A stretch of DNA of 51,583 nucleotides. It comes from Candidatus Accumulibacter adjunctus (GTDB taxonomy: Bacteria; Pseudomonadota; Gammaproteobacteria; Burkholderiales; Rhodocyclaceae). Of the stretch, positions 14,443 to 22,359 are shown piece after piece (position 1 is the first letter of the stretch; every line of letters begins with the position of its first letter). The stretch spans positions 162,702 through 214,284 of the forward strand of contig JFAX01000003.1 in assembly GCA_000585015.1 (NCBI GenBank), in the 5' to 3' direction. The translations under genes were made by a program, and so were the position numbers. The notes under the pieces were generated by a model. It saw nothing but the letters and a program-made list of their open reading frames with translations, ran no database searches and had not been told where the DNA came from.

Positions 14443-14945
14443 CAGAAGTAGCCTCGCGGTGGGCCAGGGTAGGCAATCGCCTCCCAGGTGTCGGGACGCG
14501 CGTACCAGGCGCCGAAAGTCAGGTCGTGCAGCGCCGCGTAGGCCCCCTGCAGCAGCGCCAGACGGCTCGTCCGCCACGACTCGAGGAAGGCGCTGACGTC
14601 GCCGACGCCGGCCTCGCGCCATGGCTTGCCGACGCCGGCGAGCACCATTCGCCCGGGCGCCAGCACCAGCAGGCCGAACAGTTCACCGATCTCGCGCTGG
14701 CTGGCGACCGACAGGCCGGCGATGGTGCGCGCGATGCCATCGACGGTGAGTGCGACCAGCCGCGACCGCTCGTCGCCCGCCGGCGGCAGCGCGCCGTCGA
14801 GCAGCGCAGCGGCGATCGCCGCCAGCATCGCGCGCTCGTCGCTGCTCAGCCGCCGCTCGCCGGCAGCGTTGAGCCAGCCGGAGAAGGCGAGCAGCAGGCT
14901 GCCGGCGACGCCGGTACGGATGAACTGGCGACGGCTGACGATCAT
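14442..14945 (-). CDS. GMC-partner subunit (gluconate 2-dehydrogenase subunit 3-like), TAT leader
   Basis: A 167-residue protein with a twin-arginine leader (IVSRRQFIRTGVAGSLLLAF) and a helical body typical of the small subunit that accompanies GMC dehydrogenases (gluconate 2-dehydrogenase subunit 3-like). Such subunits guide export and electron transfer of the large flavoprotein, which lacks its own leader and would be carried across by this one. It overlaps both neighbours by a few bases (ATGA with the aldehyde dehydrogenase, a shared base with the oxidoreductase), consistent with a stoichiometric complex. Family placement rests on leader, size and neighbour rather than a strong motif. Confidence 0.78.
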   Translation of the reverse strand: MIVSRRQFIRTGVAGSLLLAFSGWLNAAGERRLSSDERAMLAAIAAALLDGALPPAGDERSRLVALTVDGIARTIAGLSVASQREIGELFGLLVLAPGRMVLAGVGKPWREAGVGDVSAFLESWRTSRLALLQGAYAALHDLTFGAWYARPDTWEAIAYPGPPRGYF

Positions 14946-16360
14946 CGCAACAGCAGCCGCGTCAGGCGGTCGAAGAGCACACCGTAGGGCGGCTTGAAGA
15001 GGCCGATCGCCGACAGCCGCGACTGCCGGAAGACCGCCTTGCGCACCGAGAAGGTCGCGAAGCCGGCGAAGCCGTGATAGCAGCCCATGCCGCTCGGGCC
15101 GACGCCGCCGAAGGGCAGCTCCTCCTGCGCAATGTGCAGGATCGTGTCGTTGATCGTCACCCCGCCGGACACCGTCTCGTCGAGGACCCGCTCGATGTTG
15201 CCGCGGTCGCTGTCGAAGTAGTAGAGCGCCAGCGGCCGCGGCCGCTCGTTGACGTGGCGGATCGCCTGGCCGAGGTCGCGGTAGGGGATGATCGGCAGCA
15301 GCGGCCCGAAGATTTCCTCCTGCATGACGCGCAGCCCGTCGTCGGCACCGAGCAGCGCCAGCGGCGGCAGGTGGCGTCGTGCCGGATCGGCGCTCGCGCC
15401 CGGCAGCAGATCGACGATCGTCGCGCCGGCGGCGCGCGCCTCGTCGACGTAGCCCGCGAGGCGGGCATACTGCCGCTGATCGACGATCGCCGAGTAGTCG
15501 GCGTTGTCGTCGATTTTCGGGTAGCAGCGGGCAAGCACCGCGCGTGCGTGCTGCACGAAGGAATCCTCCAGACCTGCCGGCAGCAGGACATGGTCGGGCG
15601 CGATGCAGGTCTGGCCGGCGTTCAGGCACTTGCCGATGATGATCCTCTCGACGGCATGCGCGAACGCCGGACTGCCGACCAGCGTCGGGCCGATGATCGC
15701 CGGCGACTTGCCGCCGAGTTCGAGGGTGACCGGCGTCAGGTTGGCGGCGGCCGCCTGCATGACCTGCCGGCCGACCGGCGTCGAGCCGGTAAACAGCAGG
15801 TGGTCGAAGGGCAGCGCGGCGAACTCGCGCGCCACCGTCACGTCGCCCTCGACCACCGACAGCTCGTCGTCGGCGAAGTGACGACCGACGAGTTCGGCGA
15901 ACAATGCGGCGGTCGCCGGGGTGACCTCCGACATCTTGACCAGCGCCCGGTTGCCCGCCGCCAGCGCAGCCGCCAGCGGCGCCGCGGCGAGGAAGACCGG
16001 GTAGTTCCAGGGGACGATGATGCCGACCGCGCCGAGCGGCTGATGGCGCACTTCCGCCCTGCCGGGCTGGAACCACAGCGACACCGGCCGCGCCTGCGGC
16101 TGCATCCAGCGCCGCAGGTGACGCCGGGCGTGCCGGACCGCCTCGTGGCTCGGGAAGATCTCGAGCAGCCTCGTCTCGGCCGGCGAACGGTGGCCGAAGT
16201 CCTGACGCACCGCATCGGCGATCGCCCGCTCGTGGTCGAGCAGCAGGCGGCCGAGCGTCCGCAGCCGACGTTCGCGCAGCGCGCGCGGCGGATTCGGGTC
16301 GCTGCGCGCCGCTGCCTGCAGGCGGGCAAAGCGGTTGGCCAACGACTCGGGATGGGGCAT
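14942..16360 (-). CDS. Coniferyl-aldehyde-dehydrogenase-like ALDH
   Basis: A 472-residue NAD(P)-dependent aldehyde dehydrogenase close to the CalB / fatty-aldehyde group, which is shorter than classical ALDHs. VGIIVPWNYP binds the cofactor, E214 in TLELGGKSP is the general base, and C252 in NAGQTCIAPDH is the nucleophile. The hydrophobic end (GLFKPPYGVLFDRLTRLLLR) suggests membrane contact, as in fatty aldehyde dehydrogenases. The start has AGGAG 8 bp upstream. It is the first gene of an eight-gene operon and is divergent from the orphan at 16472. It would oxidise the aldehyde produced by the GMC complex. Coniferyl versus fatty aldehyde cannot be decided. Confidence 0.88.
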   Translation of the reverse strand: MPHPESLANRFARLQAAARSDPNPPRALRERRLRTLGRLLLDHERAIADAVRQDFGHRSPAETRLLEIFPSHEAVRHARRHLRRWMQPQARPVSLWFQPGRAEVRHQPLGAVGIIVPWNYPVFLAAAPLAAALAAGNRALVKMSEVTPATAALFAELVGRHFADDELSVVEGDVTVAREFAALPFDHLLFTGSTPVGRQVMQAAAANLTPVTLELGGKSPAIIGPTLVGSPAFAHAVERIIIGKCLNAGQTCIAPDHVLLPAGLEDSFVQHARAVLARCYPKIDDNADYSAIVDQRQYARLAGYVDEARAAGATIVDLLPGASADPARRHLPPLALLGADDGLRVMQEEIFGPLLPIIPYRDLGQAIRHVNERPRPLALYYFDSDRGNIERVLDETVSGGVTINDTILHIAQEELPFGGVGPSGMGCYHGFAGFATFSVRKAVFRQSRLSAIGLFKPPYGVLFDRLTRLLLR

Positions 16361-16471
16361 GGCTTGCTCCTGGCAGAGGTTCGGTCAGCGGCCAGTGTAG
16401 TCGCTGCCGCTGCCGCCGGTTAGGCGATCGCCTCTAAACAGCGCCGATCAGGCAGGGCATAATCCGCCGCC
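16361..16471. promoter_or_regulatory. Divergent promoter region with AGGCGATCGCCT palindrome
   Basis: This 111 bp gap must hold promoters for the eight-gene operon (minus) and the orphan gene (plus). A perfect 12 bp palindrome, AGGCGATCGCCT, lies at 16422-16433 near its middle and could bind a dimeric regulator. CATAAT about 10 bp before the plus-strand ATG resembles a -10 box and would give a very short leader. Confidence 0.4.
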
Positions 16472-17200
16472 ATGGACGATGCAAGCATCTCGATCGAGAA
16501 ACGGGAGTGCACCGCAGCGCTGCGGCAGCACCTGCAGACGGCCAAGCGCCTGCGCCTGCAGGCAAACAGCGAGCCGGCGGCAGCGGCGAAGCGCCTGCGC
16601 CTGCGCGAGTGGCAGGCCGCGCGCCTGGCGCGCACCCATGCCGATCTCCTCGCCAGCCCCCGTTTCGGCGCTGCCGCGCGCTTCTTCCTTTCCGATCTCT
16701 ACGGCCCGAAGGATTTCAGCAGCCGTGACGAGGAGGTCGAGCGCATCCTGCCCCTGTTGATCCGCATGTTGCCGACTTCGGCCCTGCAAAGCGTCGCCCT
16801 GGCGGTCGAGGTCGACGCGCTGTCCGAGGAACTCGACTCGGCGATGGTCGCCGAACTCGAGCGCGCCGGGATGATCGAGCGCATCGACGAGGAGGCCTAT
16901 GCCGCCGCCTACCGCGCCGTCGGCTGCCGGCCGGAGCGGGAGCGGCAGGTGATGCTGATCCGGCAAACCGGCGAAGCCCTCGACCGCGTCGCCAGGAAAC
17001 CGCTGCTCGGCAGCATGCTGCGGCTGATGCGCGCTCCGGCGCAGCTCGCCGGTCTCGCCGAACTGCACGAGTTCCTCGACCGCGGCCTCAGCGCCTTTCG
17101 TTGCATGGGTCCGGCCGGCGACTTCCTCGACTCGATCGACGGCAAGGAGCGTGCGCTGCTCGCACGGCTGTTCGCCGCTGGCGCCGATCCCGCGCGGTGA
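16472..17200 (+). CDS. Conserved hypothetical protein, 242 aa
   Basis: A 242-residue soluble helical protein. It has a basic coiled start (LQTAKRLRLQANSEP, KRLRLREWQAARLART), then RFGAAARFFLSDLYGPKDFS, a motif I recall from a conserved proteobacterial family without a known function, then amphipathic helices (ERILPLLIRMLP, AVEVDALSEELD) and no enzyme signature. ATG 16472 leaves only 111 bp to the divergent operon. It stands alone and is followed by the tandem repeat pair. Its position next to an oxidoreductase operon may be chance. I am sure it is a gene, unsure of anything else. Confidence 0.75.
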   Translation: MDDASISIEKRECTAALRQHLQTAKRLRLQANSEPAAAAKRLRLREWQAARLARTHADLLASPRFGAAARFFLSDLYGPKDFSSRDEEVERILPLLIRMLPTSALQSVALAVEVDALSEELDSAMVAELERAGMIERIDEEAYAAAYRAVGCRPERERQVMLIRQTGEALDRVARKPLLGSMLRLMRAPAQLAGLAELHEFLDRGLSAFRCMGPAGDFLDSIDGKERALLARLFAAGADPAR

Positions 17201-17336
17201 GCGTCGTGTCAGGGACTCGCGGATCTCCCTTCTGCCGCGTGCGGGAGAAGGGATGGGGGCTGGGGTCGTCCGGGGTCGCTCGGCCGTCATGACCCTTTGC
17301 CTGATCGTCCGCTACACGCTGTGACACAAAAGGCCA
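17201..17336. other. Intergenic, no gene
   Basis: No coding frame is convincing. A short GC-rich passage around 17232-17275 with CGTGCGGGAGAAGGGATG-like sequence resembles common intergenic repeats, but I cannot support a boundary. Confidence 0.3.
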
Positions 17337-17655
17337 ACTACTTCACAGATCCCTGGGGTTGAAGTCTGTAGCATTCGTTCTGTCGCCGGGGCACTTCCCT
17401 CCCCCCCCCTCCCCCAAGTGGTCCGGCGACGGCTTCACCCGGCCCGCTCAGCTCCCCCCTGGCGGGCCGTTTCTTTTTCTGGCGCAGCGCGCCGGCACCT
17501 CCCCTGCGAATTACTTCACGGATCCCGAAGCCGGGAGTCTGTAGCATTGGTGCTGTCGCCGGGGCACGTCCCCCCTCCCCCTCCCCTCCAAGTGGTCCGG
17601 CGGCTGCTTCAACCGGCCCGCCCAGTCCCCCCCCTGGCGGGCCGTTTCTTTTTCT
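17337..17655 (+). repeat. Tandem pair of ~145-bp repeats ending in terminator-like hairpins
   Basis: Copy A (17337-17480) and copy B (17510-17655) share TACTTCACRGATCCC, then GTCTGTAGCATT, CTGTCGCCGGGGCAC, a C-rich tract, AAGTGGTCCGGCG and the end GGCGGGCCGTTTCTTTTTCT. In each copy GGCCCGC pairs with GCGGGCC across a C-rich loop, directly before T-rich sequence, which is the form of an intrinsic terminator on the plus strand. In copy B the stem extends by CAG/CTG, which suggests the pairing is maintained. They lie between convergent genes. No protein-like frame covers them. Whether this is a mobile repeat or a duplicated structured RNA is open. Confidence 0.8.
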
Positions 17656-17809
17656 CGCGTCGCGCGCGGGCAGTTCGTCCGGCAAACGGCATCTTGCGGC
17701 CCGCTGGCCGCAGGTCGCTGCTGCGGCGCGCGTTGCAGCCCGCACGGTCCAGGACGGGGCGAGAGGCAGGCATTTCGGGATGGCCGGGGCGCGCAGGGCG
17801 CCCGGCAGG
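17656..17809. other. Intergenic, no gene
   Basis: GC-rich sequence between the repeat pair and the end of the transglycosylase gene. I see no motif. Confidence 0.4.
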
Positions 17810-18541
17810 TCAGCGCGAGCGGAGTGGGATCAGGCGATACGGCGCCAGTTCGGCGTCGGCCAGCCGCAGCCCTGTGGAGTAGGCATGGAGCAACGGAGCC
17901 GGCGCGATCGACGGGTCGCCGTAGTCACGGAGGATCCGCGCCACGTAACCCCTGGTCTCGGCATAGGGGGGAATCTGGTTGCCATGGCGCATGACTGCCC
18001 CCTCGCCGGCGTTGTACGCCGCCAGCGCCAGCGGCACGCTGTTGAAGCGGTCGAGAAGCAGCCGCAGGTACGCCGTCCCGGCACTGACGTTGCTCTCGGG
18101 ATGCTCGCGATCGACGACACCGAAGCGCCTTGCGGTGGCCGGCATCAGCTGCATCAGGCCGACGGCTCCCTTCGGCGAGATGGCGTCCGCCCGGTACGCC
18201 GATTCGGCGCGGATCACCGCATGCACCAGTTCCGGATCGACCCCTTTCGCACGCGCCTGACGTTCGATCAGCGGCGCAAAGGGGCCCGGCGTGGCCACCT
18301 GCCGCTGCCGGTTCGTCCCGGCACTGCCCACACGCCCAGCGTGGTTGCCCTGCAGGACATACTGCGAGCGCTCGATGCGCAGACGAAACGGATCCGGCCC
18401 CTTCGCCAGCCGGGATGGCGCCTCGTGCGCCCGAGGCTCGGCAGCCGCCGCTGCGCCTGCGACGGCCGGCGTCAGGCCGAGCAGCATCGCTGCCCACAGC
18501 GGCCGCAACCGGCAAGGCCAGCCCTCAGTACGCACCGGCAT
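17810..18541 (-). CDS. Lytic transglycosylase (SLT domain)
   Basis: A 243-residue murein lytic transglycosylase that would open glycan strands in the periplasm. A long signal segment (LWAAMLLGLTPAVAGAAAA) is followed by the SLT domain: E113 in VIRAESAYRADAISPKG is the catalytic acid, then GLMQLMPATARRFGV and PLALAAYNAGEGAV, all hallmark motifs. It overlaps the end of epsB by 17 bp when started at 18541, so it is part of the exopolysaccharide locus. It may clear space in the wall for the export machine; that is inference. An internal ATG at residue 19 would also give a signal peptide. Confidence 0.88.
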   Translation of the reverse strand: MPVRTEGWPCRLRPLWAAMLLGLTPAVAGAAAAAEPRAHEAPSRLAKGPDPFRLRIERSQYVLQGNHAGRVGSAGTNRQRQVATPGPFAPLIERQARAKGVDPELVHAVIRAESAYRADAISPKGAVGLMQLMPATARRFGVVDREHPESNVSAGTAYLRLLLDRFNSVPLALAAYNAGEGAVMRHGNQIPPYAETRGYVARILRDYGDPSIAPAPLLHAYSTGLRLADAELAPYRLIPLRSR

Positions 18542-19913
18542 CCCTGAAGACGAGGGTGATGGTGCGGAAGATGATGTACAGGTCGAGCTTCAGCGACCAG
18601 TTGCGCAGGTATTCGAGGTCGTAGAGGACGCGACCTTCCATCTTGTCGAGCGTCTGCGTCTCGCCACGATAGCCATTGACCTGCGCCCAGCCGGTGATGC
18701 CCGGCTTGACCTTGTGCCGCACCATGTAACCCTTGATCAGCTTGCGATAGGTTTCGTTGTGCGCGACGGCGTGCGGCCGTGGTCCGACGATGCTCATCCT
18801 GCCCTGCAGGACGTTGAAGAACTGCGGCAGCTCGTCGAGCGAGGTCCTGCGCAGGATCGCGCCGGCGCGCGTCACGCGGGAGTCGCCGCGGCAGGCCTGC
18901 GCGACCAGCGGCCCGTCCTCGCAAACCGACATCGAGCGGAACTTGTAGACGATGATCTCCTTGCCGTCGAGCCCGTAGCGTCGCTGCCTGAAGATGATCG
19001 GGCCGGCTGAGTCCAGTTTCACGAGCAATGCCACCAGAAGCAGGATCGGCGAAATCAGGATGAGGATCAGCGACGAGATGATGATGTCGCTGCAGCGCTT
19101 GACGATTCCGTTCAGCCCGGCAAAGGGCGTGTCACGCACGACCATCACCGGCACGCGCCCGATGGCGTCCATGCGCGCCTGTATGAGGTCGGTGACGAAG
19201 ACATCCGGAACGAAATAGAGCGAAGCCGTCGTATCTCGCAGCGCATCGAGCAGTGCGAGGATTCGCGGTTGCGTCGCCATCGGCAACGCCAGGTAGATCA
19301 CATCGACAGCCTCCTTCTTCGCGTATTCGGCGACATCGGCCAGCCTTCCCTTGAGCTGGTCGGCAGCAATGTCGAGGCGCTCGACTTCGCGGTCATCGAA
19401 ATAGCCGTCCAGCCTGATTCCGAGCATCGGATGCGCCGCGATCTGTGCCGCCAGGTGCTTCCCGAGGCCGTTGCAGCCGACGATGACTCCGCGCCGTGGC
19501 GGCCCACCCGCGCGCAGCAGCAGTGGCATCAGCTGCCGCAGGAGCAGATGACCAATCAACTGCAGCAGCGGCGTCAACCACAGCAGGCCAAGCAGGACTT
19601 CGCGCGGAAAAATCTTGTAGAGACTCGTCGCCCAGCCGAAGAAAACCAGCAACGAGGCACTCGCGAACCAGTTGAGAAACACTTCGCGGACGACGTGCCG
19701 CAATCGCAGCTGAATGAGGCTCCTGCCCGGAAAACTCAGGGCAAAGAGCAGGACTCCGAGAACAAGATAATGGTTGTAGGCGTCATCGCCGGACCAAGAC
19801 ATGAGCATGACCAGGGCAACAATCTGCGCCGTTGGGTCAACCATTGACTCAAAGAACTGGAACAACGACCCGCCTACCCTGTTGACACCGAAAAATGGTC
19901 TGTTTCTGGCCAT
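18525..19913 (-). CDS. epsB: Undecaprenyl-phosphate sugar phosphotransferase (initiating enzyme)
   Basis: A 462-residue WcaJ-type polyprenol phosphoglycosyltransferase that starts repeat-unit synthesis by placing a sugar-1-phosphate on undecaprenyl phosphate. It has N-terminal membrane helices, a nucleotide-binding-like middle domain ([20 protein letters not shown], about 150-170), then the catalytic domain from about 270: [51 protein letters not shown] and MSIVGPRP. Start: ATG 19913 has GGAAGGAAT upstream; a TTG 18 bp earlier is less likely. It is divergent from epsA and overlaps the transglycosylase. I use epsB because that is the name in XrtB-type loci; sugar specificity is unknown. Confidence 0.88.
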   Translation of the reverse strand: MARNRPFFGVNRVGGSLFQFFESMVDPTAQIVALVMLMSWSGDDAYNHYLVLGVLLFALSFPGRSLIQLRLRHVVREVFLNWFASASLLVFFGWATSLYKIFPREVLLGLLWLTPLLQLIGHLLLRQLMPLLLRAGGPPRRGVIVGCNGLGKHLAAQIAAHPMLGIRLDGYFDDREVERLDIAADQLKGRLADVAEYAKKEAVDVIYLALPMATQPRILALLDALRDTTASLYFVPDVFVTDLIQARMDAIGRVPVMVVRDTPFAGLNGIVKRCSDIIISSLILILISPILLLVALLVKLDSAGPIIFRQRRYGLDGKEIIVYKFRSMSVCEDGPLVAQACRGDSRVTRAGAILRRTSLDELPQFFNVLQGRMSIVGPRPHAVAHNETYRKLIKGYMVRHKVKPGITGWAQVNGYRGETQTLDKMEGRVLYDLEYLRNWSLKLDLYIIFRTITLVFRDAGAY

Positions 19914-20324
19914 CGCTATTCCTTCCCGCAAGAATGGGCGCGTTCCGTCACGTCACCCGCAGCTTTTCAACCGGCGCCCTGACGGTGCGGCTGATGAGTC
20001 TGTCATCACGCCGCCATTCTATCGGCTGAAAGCGCCGCTACCGTGACGTAGTTCTCACGATGTAAATGTGGCTCATGGCACGATGCACTCCGTCGGCAAT
20101 GTGGAAGCACGCAGCCCCGTTTGGTAGCGAGAGATTGCCAATGGCTGACTGCTGCCGTCATTGACGATGGCGCTCACTGACCGCGCAGCCCGCGGGCAAG
20201 CAGAGAAAGGAGAGCGCCGAACGAGATGCACAGGCATGCAGTCGCGTTGGCCGGAGACCCGTTGCCGATTATCTCCGCGGCCGGTCGGCGCGAGACAGGC
20301 GAGTTCCAGAAACAGAGAGACCAG
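19914..20324. promoter_or_regulatory. Divergent epsB/epsA regulatory region
   Basis: This 411 bp gap separates the initiating transferase from the LuxR-type regulator and must hold both promoters. ATGGCACGATGCAC around 20075-20088 looks like half of a sigma-54 site but lacks the GC of the -12 box in register. I see no clear palindrome. Confidence 0.35.
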
Positions 20325-21128
20325 ATGATCCTGACTTCATCGGCAAACGACTTCGACAGCGCCCTGTTGGTAAGGACGATGCGCGCCTCGCTGGCGGTGG
20401 AGAGCCACCTGAGCCTGTTGCTGTGGTTACAGGGCGATGTCCGTCGGATGATTCCACACGACGTCATGTTTTCCTGCAATGGCTCGCTCGGCAGTGAAGG
20501 TCTCCACTATGATATCGTTTCCGCGATACCCGGACTGCGTACCTCGCTGGTGCCGCCGCAGACGCTGCAGATCATTGGCCAGCGCATGCACGAAGACTGG
20601 GTCGCGGCGGCCAACAGCGCCGGACCGGCCGCGCTCGGCCGCGATTTCCCGCGCTACCTCGCGGGTACGGAGCCGCACGTCGCACTCGCGACGATGAGGC
20701 ACGCACTCTGCCACGCCATCTCGGACACACGTGTCCGCGTCGACCACCTCTACATCCTGCTGCGCCAGCGACAGCCCTTCAGCAACGAGGAGCGGCGGCT
20801 GTTCGAGCTGCTCCTGCCGCACGTCGACGCCGCGGTGAGCAAGATCGAAGCCTTGCCCAATCAGGCCAGGGCGCGCGCCGGCCAGCCGGCAACCTTCGAT
20901 TCGTTCGGCGTCAACAGCCTCAGCAACCGTGAGCGCGAGATCCTGGAATGGGTCCGCTGCGGCAAGACCAACATCGAGATCGGCATGATCCTCGGCATCA
21001 GTGGTTTCACGGTCAAGAACCACCTGAAGAGCATCTTCCAGAAGATCAACGTCAGCAACCGGGCGCAGGCGGTCGGCAAGCTCGACACACTGAACACTTC
21101 CGGCAGTCGCGCCCTCGCTGCGGGCTGA
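20325..21128 (+). CDS. epsA: LuxR-family regulator EpsA of the XrtB locus
   Basis: A 267-residue transcription factor. The N-terminal ~190 residues match the EpsA-type sensor-like region (ASLAVESHLSLLLWLQGDV, FSCNGSLGSEGL, PQTLQIIGQRM); the C-terminal LuxR helix-turn-helix reads LSNREREILEWVRCGKTN, then GFTVKNHLKSIFQKINV and NRAQAVG. EpsA homologues sit at exosortase-B polysaccharide loci and are thought to regulate them. ATG 20325 is preceded by GAGAGACC; the frame continues 33 codons upstream, but that part is not like the family. It faces the PEP-CTERM gene across a bulged hairpin. Ligand and target sites are unknown. Confidence 0.85.
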   Translation: MILTSSANDFDSALLVRTMRASLAVESHLSLLLWLQGDVRRMIPHDVMFSCNGSLGSEGLHYDIVSAIPGLRTSLVPPQTLQIIGQRMHEDWVAAANSAGPAALGRDFPRYLAGTEPHVALATMRHALCHAISDTRVRVDHLYILLRQRQPFSNEERRLFELLLPHVDAAVSKIEALPNQARARAGQPATFDSFGVNSLSNREREILEWVRCGKTNIEIGMILGISGFTVKNHLKSIFQKINVSNRAQAVGKLDTLNTSGSRALAAG

Positions 21129-21283
21129 ACGCCGCTGGTGGATCAGTCGCTGCAGCACTTCGCCTGTCGATCGTTCACCCAGCGCCGGGAGAACTTCGCC
21201 GGTGTGTGCCCAAGAAGCGCGATCGATGGCGGATCAGACAGACTGGAGTTCGCTTCATGGCCAGGATATGAGCCAGGCCGCTG

Positions 21284-21356
21284 GCATTATCCGGGAATCG
21301 GACGCACCCGCGCCATCATGGTCGCGATTCGCTTTCCATAATGGCGCGGATAATGC
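21284..21356. terminator. Bulged inverted repeat between convergent genes
   Basis: The right arm ATGGCGCGGATAATGC (21341-21356) pairs with GCATTATCCG (21284-21293) and CGCGCCAT (21309-21316), leaving a one-sided bulge and a 24 bp loop. The structure lies between epsA (plus) and a PEP-CTERM gene (minus), which it may terminate in both directions. There is no long T tract. Confidence 0.5.
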
Positions 21357-21370
21357 ACTCACTCAGTTGA

Positions 21371-22036
21371 TCAGACGCCCGAGCGGCTGCGACGGCGGGC
21401 AATCGCTCCAACCAGTCCGAGTCCAGCCAGCATCATCGCGAATGCCTCGGGCTCCGGAACCGGGGTCGTCAACAGGAAATCCTGATGATTGGCGTTGACC
21501 AGCTTGTCGGCGAAAAGCGTCGGCAGGGTCGCATTGATGTTGGCCCATTGCCCGTTCAGGGTGTTGAGAGCGGTTTGCGTGGCGCCACTGCTGGTCGCCA
21601 CGAAAGTACCGCCAGCAAGATTGTACGTACCACTCGTCTCGTAGATCACTTCCCACACCGCCGACTGCATGGCGGCCGACTTGTCGGGGCTGTTGTTGAA
21701 GGTCGGATTGGCCGCAAGCCACGTCACCAGGCGGCTCAGCCCGAGATAGACGGGGTTGGTCCACGCCGTGGTACCGGAAACGATCGAGTACGTGTAGTTG
21801 GTATTGAAGTTGAAGCTCTGCGTCAGCTCCGCGCAGAAAGTAGTGAACGCGTTGCCGTCGAGAGTGCCCGAGAACTGGCCGGCTCCCCCGCTATAAGCCG
21901 GCGAGGCGACGCTGACACTCGACGGGCCGCCATTGGTGTAACCAGTCAGGTTGAGTTGAGCGGCGCCTGCTGGAGCAGCGAGTGAGGCTGCCAGACCCAG
22001 GGCAGCGACCACCTTGGCGATGTTTTTCAGTTCCAT
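21371..22036 (-). CDS. PEP-CTERM sorting-domain protein in the EPS locus
   Basis: A 221-residue exported protein. The signal peptide (VVAALGLAASLAAPAGAA) is clear, and the C-terminus has VPEPEAFAMMLAGLGLVGA followed by the basic tail ARRRSRSG, a complete PEP-CTERM sorting signal. The body is rich in Asn, Thr and Gly (TFCAELTQSFNFNTNYTYS, GNAFTT), as usual for these surface proteins, with one cysteine and no enzyme motif. The start has AAGGAAAC 6 bp upstream. It lies beside epsA and the acyltransferase inside the exosortase locus, so it is the most likely local client of XrtB. Two palindromes lie upstream. Confidence 0.9.
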   Translation of the reverse strand: MELKNIAKVVAALGLAASLAAPAGAAQLNLTGYTNGGPSSVSVASPAYSGGAGQFSGTLDGNAFTTFCAELTQSFNFNTNYTYSIVSGTTAWTNPVYLGLSRLVTWLAANPTFNNSPDKSAAMQSAVWEVIYETSGTYNLAGGTFVATSSGATQTALNTLNGQWANINATLPTLFADKLVNANHQDFLLTTPVPEPEAFAMMLAGLGLVGAIARRRSRSGV

Positions 22037-22127
22037 GGTTGGTTTCCTTTCCGAAATTATTCATAAAATCATGGTTTGTGATCAGGAAACTGGTTCTTCA
22101 GTCCCTATTCCACGGTTCTCAATTTAC

Positions 22128-22173
22128 TGGCGCCCTGCGCCATCGACAATGACCCGATTGGACTAGTCCCAAT
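22128..22173 (-). promoter_or_regulatory. Two palindromes upstream of PEP-CTERM gene
   Basis: TGGCGC-CCT-GCGCCA (22128-22142) is a perfect inverted repeat, and ATTGGACTAGTCCCAAT (22157-22173) is nearly symmetric (arms ATTGG/CCAAT). They lie 92 and 121 bp before the start. The first resembles the palindrome before the other PEP-CTERM gene (TGGC...GCCA arms, 3-base centre), but it does not fit the sigma-54 register. Confidence 0.4.
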
Positions 22174-22359
22174 GGACAGGCTGAATGCCAATTATGTCTC
22201 CGACGGCGGCCCGAAGGCGCGGTATGATTTGTGGCGGTTCTCGCCATAATCAGAAAAAGATCATCTTTAGCAATATCTTGGACGACCTTGTTGATTCCCT
22301 CTCGAATCACCACCGAGTATCCGGCAGCGGATCTGAAGAAGGAGCCGGGCGGCGGCAAG
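22174..22359. other. Upstream region of the acyltransferase gene
   Basis: A lower-GC stretch (about 22215-22320) lies here. Both strands have open frames with fairly protein-like sequence in it (minus: INKVVQDIAKDDLFLIMAR), so it may be a fragment of an older gene. I cannot assign it. Confidence 0.3.

Noticed and set aside
20070-20095. Sigma-54 promoter before epsA
   Set aside because: TGGCACG is present, but no GC occurs at the required -12 position.
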